DNA of 64,000 nt from Paracoccaceae bacterium (GTDB lineage: Bacteria; Pseudomonadota; Alphaproteobacteria; Rhodobacterales; Rhodobacteraceae), in assembly GCA_021647745.1 (NCBI GenBank), contig JAKIUB010000001.1:1-64000 (forward strand), given 5' to 3'. The position numbers were made by a program, and so were the translations under genes. Below are positions 60,101 to 64,000 of the stretch, piece by piece. The notes beneath the pieces were generated by a model. That model searched no databases. It was not told where the DNA came from and worked only from the letters and a program-made list of their open reading frames with translations. The number at the start of each line of letters is the position of its first letter. The stretch's first letter is position 1.

Positions 60101-60796
60101 ATGGGTTTAACAGACGCAATGCTGGGCTATGGGTCCAAGTTCGAGGTCTCTACCGATGGCGGCACGACCTTCGTTGAGCTATCGGAGGTGTTCAATATCA
60201 CACCGCCAAGCGATTCAATTGATTTTGTCGAGGCAACCCATATGCGCTCGCCAAACGCAACTAAAGAGTTTCTGCTCGGCCTGCGCGACCCCGGTGAAGC
60301 CAGCATGGAAATGAACTTCATTCCGGGCAGCGTTTCGGATTTGAAGCTAAACGCGATCCGCGACGCTCGCGTATCTATTCATGCGCGCATTACTTACCCG
60401 AATGGCGTAACGGCTACCTTTACCGGGCTGTTGACCGGCTATGCGCCGTCAACGCCCAATGATGACAAGATGACGGCCACCCTGACCTTTAAGGTGAGTG
60501 GGGTTTTGGTGACGGGTTCAGAGGCCGCACCGGTTAATTCTGTGCTGCCGTCCATTAGCGGCGTTGCGCAGGTTGGTCAGGTCATGACGGCCATGGCGGG
60601 CGTCTGGAGCGGTGTGCCAACCTTTGCCTATCAGTGGCAAAAAGATGGCGTTGATATTCCTGCTGCCACAGCTTCCACTTATGTGCCAATCGTTGGGGAT
60701 ATCGGCGGGGCTATTACCGTGGAAATAACCGGCGCGAACTTAACCGGTTCAGCGATGGCTGAAAGCGCCAAAACCGCCGACGTAATTGCTGCCTAA
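60101..60796 (+). CDS. Tail tube protein with C-terminal Ig-like domain
   Basis: This is a 231-aa major tail protein. The N-terminal 145 residues carry the gpV-like tube domain (FEVSTDGGTTFVELSEVFNI, DFVEATHMRSPNATKEFLLG, MTATLTFKVSG). The last 85 residues are a separate Ig-like module with the pattern GVWSGVPTFAYQWQKDGVDI and VGDIGGAITV. Such modules decorate the tail outside and may bind cell-surface sugars. AGGAGAGA precedes the ATG. Confidence 0.88.
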   Translation: MGLTDAMLGYGSKFEVSTDGGTTFVELSEVFNITPPSDSIDFVEATHMRSPNATKEFLLGLRDPGEASMEMNFIPGSVSDLKLNAIRDARVSIHARITYPNGVTATFTGLLTGYAPSTPNDDKMTATLTFKVSGVLVTGSEAAPVNSVLPSISGVAQVGQVMTAMAGVWSGVPTFAYQWQKDGVDIPAATASTYVPIVGDIGGAITVEITGANLTGSAMAESAKTADVIAA

Positions 60797-60833
60797 TACG
60801 CAGCTTTTCAGCACAACAATCCAAGTTAGGTGA

Positions 60834-61178
60834 ATGAACATGAAAAATCCGGTTCGCGGTGAAATTGAAGTGGAATTTGGTGAGCGTCAGGTGACGCTCA
60901 AATTGACCGCCAATGCGATGTGTATGTTGGAGGAAAAAACGGATCGCCCTTTGGGGCAAATCCTTGCTGACTTTGAAAACCTCGTCAAACATCCCGAGAA
61001 GGTCAAAATTGCAGACCTTCGGGTGATATTCTGGGCGACCATGCTTGAGGATTGGCCCGAGGCGACCGTTCGGGATGCGGGTGATCTTATGGCCTCGCTG
61101 GAGGGGGGCTGGATGCCTGTTCTTGCTGATCTTATGCGTGCCGGATTTGGCGCGATGGCTGGTGGCGAGGGAAAGTAG
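60834..61178 (+). CDS. Tail assembly chaperone, first frame (GTA gp10-like)
   Basis: This is a 114-aa protein similar to the gene-transfer-agent family that acts as tail assembly chaperone (RGEIEVEFGERQVTLKLTAN, ADLRVIFWATMLED, VLADLMRAGFGAMAGGEGK). It ends with the slippery heptamer GGGAAAG directly before its TAG stop. Ribosomes slipping back by one base would extend it into the next frame, as in lambda gpG/gpGT. Confidence 0.88.
   Translation: MNMKNPVRGEIEVEFGERQVTLKLTANAMCMLEEKTDRPLGQILADFENLVKHPEKVKIADLRVIFWATMLEDWPEATVRDAGDLMASLEGGWMPVLADLMRAGFGAMAGGEGK
61169..61175 (+). promoter_or_regulatory. -1 programmed frameshift site G-GGA-AAG
   Basis: The heptamer GGGAAAG is positioned as X-XXY-YYZ in the chaperone frame and is followed at once by TAG. 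It is the same heptamer used by phage lambda for gpG/gpGT. The downstream -1 frame is open to 61489 and has no canonical start codon near the junction. Confidence 0.85.
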
Positions 61179-61489
61179 AGCGCCACGCTAAGTGGGATTT
61201 TGAACGCCTTCTTACGCAATATATCAGCTTGGGATTTGATCCTGAAACTTTCTGGGCGCTATCGCCCAGAGAGTTGCGGATCTGCCTGAATGGGGCTGGT
61301 GAGCGGCTGCGGCGCGAACATGATCAATTAGCGTGGCATGCTTGGATGAATGCCGCCCTGGGGCGAAGTTCTAAAAAAATGCCACCCCTTAAAAGCCTTC
61401 TTTGCAAAGCAAACGCTGAAGCCAAACCAGCGCCGTCAATGGCGGCTGACATTTCCGCAATGCGGGCGTGGGCTGCCGTGACCAACTAG
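61172..61489 (+). CDS. Tail assembly chaperone, frameshift extension (T-like; TIGR02216-like)
   Basis: The -1 frame continues from the slippery site as VERHAKWDFERLLTQYISLG and FDPETFWALSPRELRICLNG. The latter resembles the TIGR02216 phage tail assembly chaperone family. Coding similarity begins upstream of the only possible start (TTG at 61229), so expression by frameshift is more likely than by separate initiation. The product would be about 220 aa as a gpGT-like fusion that contacts the tape measure protein. Confidence 0.8.
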   Translation, partial: KVERHAKWDFERLLTQYISLGFDPETFWALSPRELRICLNGAGERLRREHDQLAWHAWMNAALGRSSKKMPPLKSLLCKANAEAKPAPSMAADISAMRAWAAVTN

Positions 61490-61499
61490 AAAGCGTGAA

Positions 61500-63617
61500 A
61501 TGTCAAAAAGCATCGGAAATATGAAAGCCCGGATGTCGCTGGATGGCAGCGATTTTGCCAAAGGCATGGCGGCAATGCGAAAGCAGGCGCGGGCTTTCGG
61601 GCGCGACATGCAGCGCATGGGGCGCAGTATGTCGCTTTCTGTTTCTGCCCCCATTGCTGCGATTGGCGCATTAAGCGTTCGGTCAGCGGCAAAACAAGAG
61701 CAGGCGATTGCCGGGGTCAGCGCTGCGCTTAATTCCATGGGGGATGCGGCTGGTTTTACCTTGTCGCAGCTGCGCGACATGGCGGCCACCATGCAAGATA
61801 ATTCGCTTTATGGCGATGAAGACATCTTGAGCAAAGTGACCGCAAACTTGCTGACCTTTGGTAAAATTCACACCACGGTTTTTGAGCGTGCGCAAAAGCT
61901 GTCACTGGACCTGTCGGCGCGTTTGGGGCAGGACTTGCAATCCTCGGCGGTGATGTTGGGTAAGGCGCTTAATGACCCTGTGCTGGGGCTTACCGCGCTT
62001 AGTCGGGTTGGTATTACCTTTACCGAGCAGCAAAAGGCCATGATCAAGGAAATGGCAGCTGCTGGCGATGTGATCGGTGCGCAGACGATCATGCTGGAAG
62101 AATTAGAGCGGCAATATTCCGGTCAGGCGGCGGCGCTGGCAAATATCGACAGTGGCCGTCTTACACAGGCGATGAATTCCATTGGCGACGCTATGGAAAA
62201 AGTTGGTGCTATTATGTTACCAATTTTGGCGGACATCGCTGATTACATTAAGCGGATGGCCGAGAAGTTTCAGATGCTCGATCCTAAAACGCAAAAGTTT
62301 ATTGTGGCGGTTGGCGCGATTGGCGCAGCTGCCGGGCCTGTCATCGTCACTTTGGGCATTTTTGCGGTTGCTATCTCGGCTATTTCCGGCCCGATCCTGC
62401 TGGTGGTCGGGGCGGCGGCGGCTTTGGGGGCAGGGTTGTTCGCCTTAACTGGCACGACCAACGAGACCGCGATGGCTGCTGAAGCGGCAAAGAAAGCGGA
62501 AAATGATCTGAAGGCCGCAGTTTCCGGGGCTGCCTCAAGTATGCCGGGGGCGGCAAGGCAAGCCATCACACTTGCGCAAACGCGGGTGGAATTGGCAAAA
62601 GCCAGCCTTCAAGCTGCGGAAGCCGAATTGCAATACCGGCAGGATGTAATGAGTAACTTCAGCGAGGGTTTCCCAATACTGGATGCTGCATTTGGTGGCA
62701 TGGGTGATATAGCCGTTTCGCAAGCGGAAACTGCGTTGGCAACGCGCGTTACTGAGTTGCAAGAGGCGAGAAAAGGCTTACGAGAAGTCGTTAATATTGC
62801 CATAAATGGTGACTCTGTAGGTGGTGGTGCAACGCCTCCAGCCCAAGATGGGCCTACGGATGAAATGATTGCAAAATTTGATCAACTTGCTGAAAGCCTT
62901 GATCCAGCCCTTGCTGCGATGAATACTTATGATGAAGTGGTCAATCAGCTTAACGAGAGCCTTCGAAGCGGGGTGATCAACCAAGATGAGTATAACAAAT
63001 ACCTCGCCCTAGCGGACGAAAGGCTTGCAAGTGTAACTGAAACCAGTAATGGCGCAGCGTCTGGCATTGCAGGCGTTGGGGGTGCCGCACGTGAGGCCGC
63101 AGGGGGGTTAGCTGATGCTGCTAATGAGGCTGAAAGCTTTGCTGGCAGTATTGGTGGCGCAATTGGCAATGGGTTGTCCGGTGTTTTCGATGACTTTTTG
63201 GCGGGCACCTTAGACGCCCGCGCGGCTGTTAGCGGTCTTTTTGCCGATCTGGCAAAGATGGCGATGAATTCGCTATTTAAGGACCTATTGGCAGGGCTGA
63301 ATGGTGGTGCTGGCAGCGATGGTGGATTTCTTGGTGGGCTGTTCGGTTCTTTATCAGGCGCGCGCGCCGCTGGCGGGCCGGTGACGGCTGGACAAAGCTA
63401 TTTGGTTGGCGAATTTAGGCCAGAGATTTTTGTGCCCAATGTTTCTGGCAACATCATTCCTGATGCCGATCTTGGCGCGGCGACAGGCGCGGGCGCGGCT
63501 CCAAATGTCAGCCTTAAAAATATCAACGTGTTTGATCCATCCATTGTTGGAGATTACCTATCCACCTCGGCAGGCGAGCGATTGATGGTAAATGTCATGC
63601 GGAAAAACGCAATCTGA
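61500..63617 (+). CDS. Tail tape measure protein
   Basis: This is a 705-aa protein that sets tail length. The typical opening MRKQARAFGRDMQRMGRSMS followed by LSVSAPIAAIGALSVRSAAK is present, with hydrophobic segments at about 260-320 (Ala/Val/Ile-rich) that would form membrane-penetrating helices on DNA injection, and a Gly-rich tail ending in GGPVTAGQSYLVGEFRPEIF. The length predicts a fairly short siphovirus tail (about 0.1 micrometre from the usual 0.15 nm per residue rule). Confidence 0.93.
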   Translation: MSKSIGNMKARMSLDGSDFAKGMAAMRKQARAFGRDMQRMGRSMSLSVSAPIAAIGALSVRSAAKQEQAIAGVSAALNSMGDAAGFTLSQLRDMAATMQDNSLYGDEDILSKVTANLLTFGKIHTTVFERAQKLSLDLSARLGQDLQSSAVMLGKALNDPVLGLTALSRVGITFTEQQKAMIKEMAAAGDVIGAQTIMLEELERQYSGQAAALANIDSGRLTQAMNSIGDAMEKVGAIMLPILADIADYIKRMAEKFQMLDPKTQKFIVAVGAIGAAAGPVIVTLGIFAVAISAISGPILLVVGAAAALGAGLFALTGTTNETAMAAEAAKKAENDLKAAVSGAASSMPGAARQAITLAQTRVELAKASLQAAEAELQYRQDVMSNFSEGFPILDAAFGGMGDIAVSQAETALATRVTELQEARKGLREVVNIAINGDSVGGGATPPAQDGPTDEMIAKFDQLAESLDPALAAMNTYDEVVNQLNESLRSGVINQDEYNKYLALADERLASVTETSNGAASGIAGVGGAAREAAGGLADAANEAESFAGSIGGAIGNGLSGVFDDFLAGTLDARAAVSGLFADLAKMAMNSLFKDLLAGLNGGAGSDGGFLGGLFGSLSGARAAGGPVTAGQSYLVGEFRPEIFVPNVSGNIIPDADLGAATGAGAAPNVSLKNINVFDPSIVGDYLSTSAGERLMVNVMRKNAI

Positions 63618-64000
63618 TGCGTATCTGGCCGTTTACACCGCTGGTGAGTGTTACTGAAACGCTGACTTGGAATACCAATGTTTTGCGATCCCGCACGTCT
63701 GAGGATGCGCTTTCGCTGCGGATCCCCCGGCAAGGGTTCAGCTATACATTTTCGTTTGATAATCAACAAATGGCTATGGCTGAGGGGCTTTATCGCGCAA
63801 ACCCAACGGGTGATTGGTTGTTGCCGGTATGGCCCGAGCGCAGCTTAGTGGCGGCCCTTGCGCCTGGCGATACAGCGGTGGCCGTAAACACTGCCGGTGA
63901 CTATCGGGTTGGTGGGCGCGCCGTTGCTCTGCATGGGCAGGACAGGGCGACTGAACTCGAAATCGCGGCTGTGAATTCTGGATCAATCGATCTAGTTGCT
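63617..64000 (+). CDS. Phage minor tail protein, N-terminal part (cut by window edge)
   Basis: The ATG overlaps the tape measure stop (TGATG), and the frame is open for 128 codons to the edge. The start MRIWPFTPLVSVTETLTWNT and RIPRQGFSYTFSFDNQQMAM with GDWLLPVWPERS are a pattern known from minor tail proteins behind the tape measure gene in alphaproteobacterial phages. The exact role is unknown. Confidence 0.75.
   Translation, partial: MRIWPFTPLVSVTETLTWNTNVLRSRTSEDALSLRIPRQGFSYTFSFDNQQMAMAEGLYRANPTGDWLLPVWPERSLVAALAPGDTAVAVNTAGDYRVGGRAVALHGQDRATELEIAAVNSGSIDLVA

Larger units (their letters stand above)
36663..64000 (+). mobile_element. Prophage (siphovirus-type, lambda-like head module), right end outside window
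   Basis: Order from left: tRNA-Asn, integrase, leftward operon of small genes, repressor with shared operators, rightward early and replication genes, antirepressor, packaging (Nu1, GpA), gpW, portal, protease-capsid fusion, tail genes, tape measure. All structural genes seen so far are open, so the prophage looks intact over this part. Lysis genes and the right end are not in the window. Confidence 0.95.

Noticed and set aside
61229..61489. Separate gene starting with TTG at 61229
   Set aside because: Coding similarity and the open -1 frame extend upstream to the slippery site, and the TTG has no ribosome-binding site.

Overview
The window looks like the chromosome of an alphaproteobacterium, most likely a member of the Rhodobacterales. 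This is an inference from the protein flavour of the housekeeping block (GyrA, MetG, CoA-acylating MmsA, the YcjX/YcjF pair, bactofilin plus M23 peptidase) and from the gene-transfer-agent-like tail chaperone in the prophage. I do not name a genus.

Three regions are visible. (1) About 1-12420 is an accessory island, AT-richer than the middle of the window. From left to right it holds an IetS/IetA pair (subtilisin-like protease plus AAA+ ATPase, a described anti-phage / toxin-antitoxin-like system), a 230-bp element with near-perfect inverted ends, a DUF3768 protein, a translationally coupled cassette (VirD4/HerA-like ATPase, 51-aa protein, large serine recombinase), a leftward operon of a small basic protein, a four-helix membrane protein and a ComEC-type metallo-beta-lactamase (no named system recognised), a TIGR02391 (Ymh) protein, a P4-type tyrosine integrase, and a decayed second serine recombinase at the chromosomal border.

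(2) About 12440-36640 is ordinary chromosome: 5'-nucleotidase, metG, truA, ycjX-GNAT-ycjF, mmsA, a CBS protein, coaD, gyrA, bactofilin and M23 peptidase, queA, an MFS transporter, a DUF924 protein, tRNA-Gly(CCC), an acyl-CoA dehydrogenase with a phosphotransferase, an EnvZ-like kinase, an MBL hydrolase and a GH26-type glycoside hydrolase.

(3) 36663 to beyond the right edge is a siphovirus-type prophage next to tRNA-Asn(GTT). It has an integrase with three promoter repeats; a leftward operon of very small genes; an immunity region in which one operator sequence recurs in front of both the leftward and rightward operons; a rightward early/replication operon (DNA methyltransferase, CHC2/Toprim primase, SF3 helicase); two lipoprotein genes on the opposite strand; a Rha-like antirepressor; a 1-kb gene-free stretch rich in G-tracts; and a lambda-like packaging and head module (Nu1, GpA, gpW, portal, ClpP-type protease fused to the capsid protein). 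A tail module follows, with a canonical -1 slippery heptamer, a tape measure gene and a tail gene cut by the window edge.

The observations I rate highest are the uncharacterised membrane/MBL operon at 7.4-9.3 kb, the perfect internal ribosome-binding site inside the protease-capsid fusion (57.5 kb), the GGGAAAG frameshift site in the tail chaperone (61.17 kb), the C-terminal domain shared by the antirepressor and the replicative helicase, and the shared operators at 40.45-40.5 and 41.1 kb.
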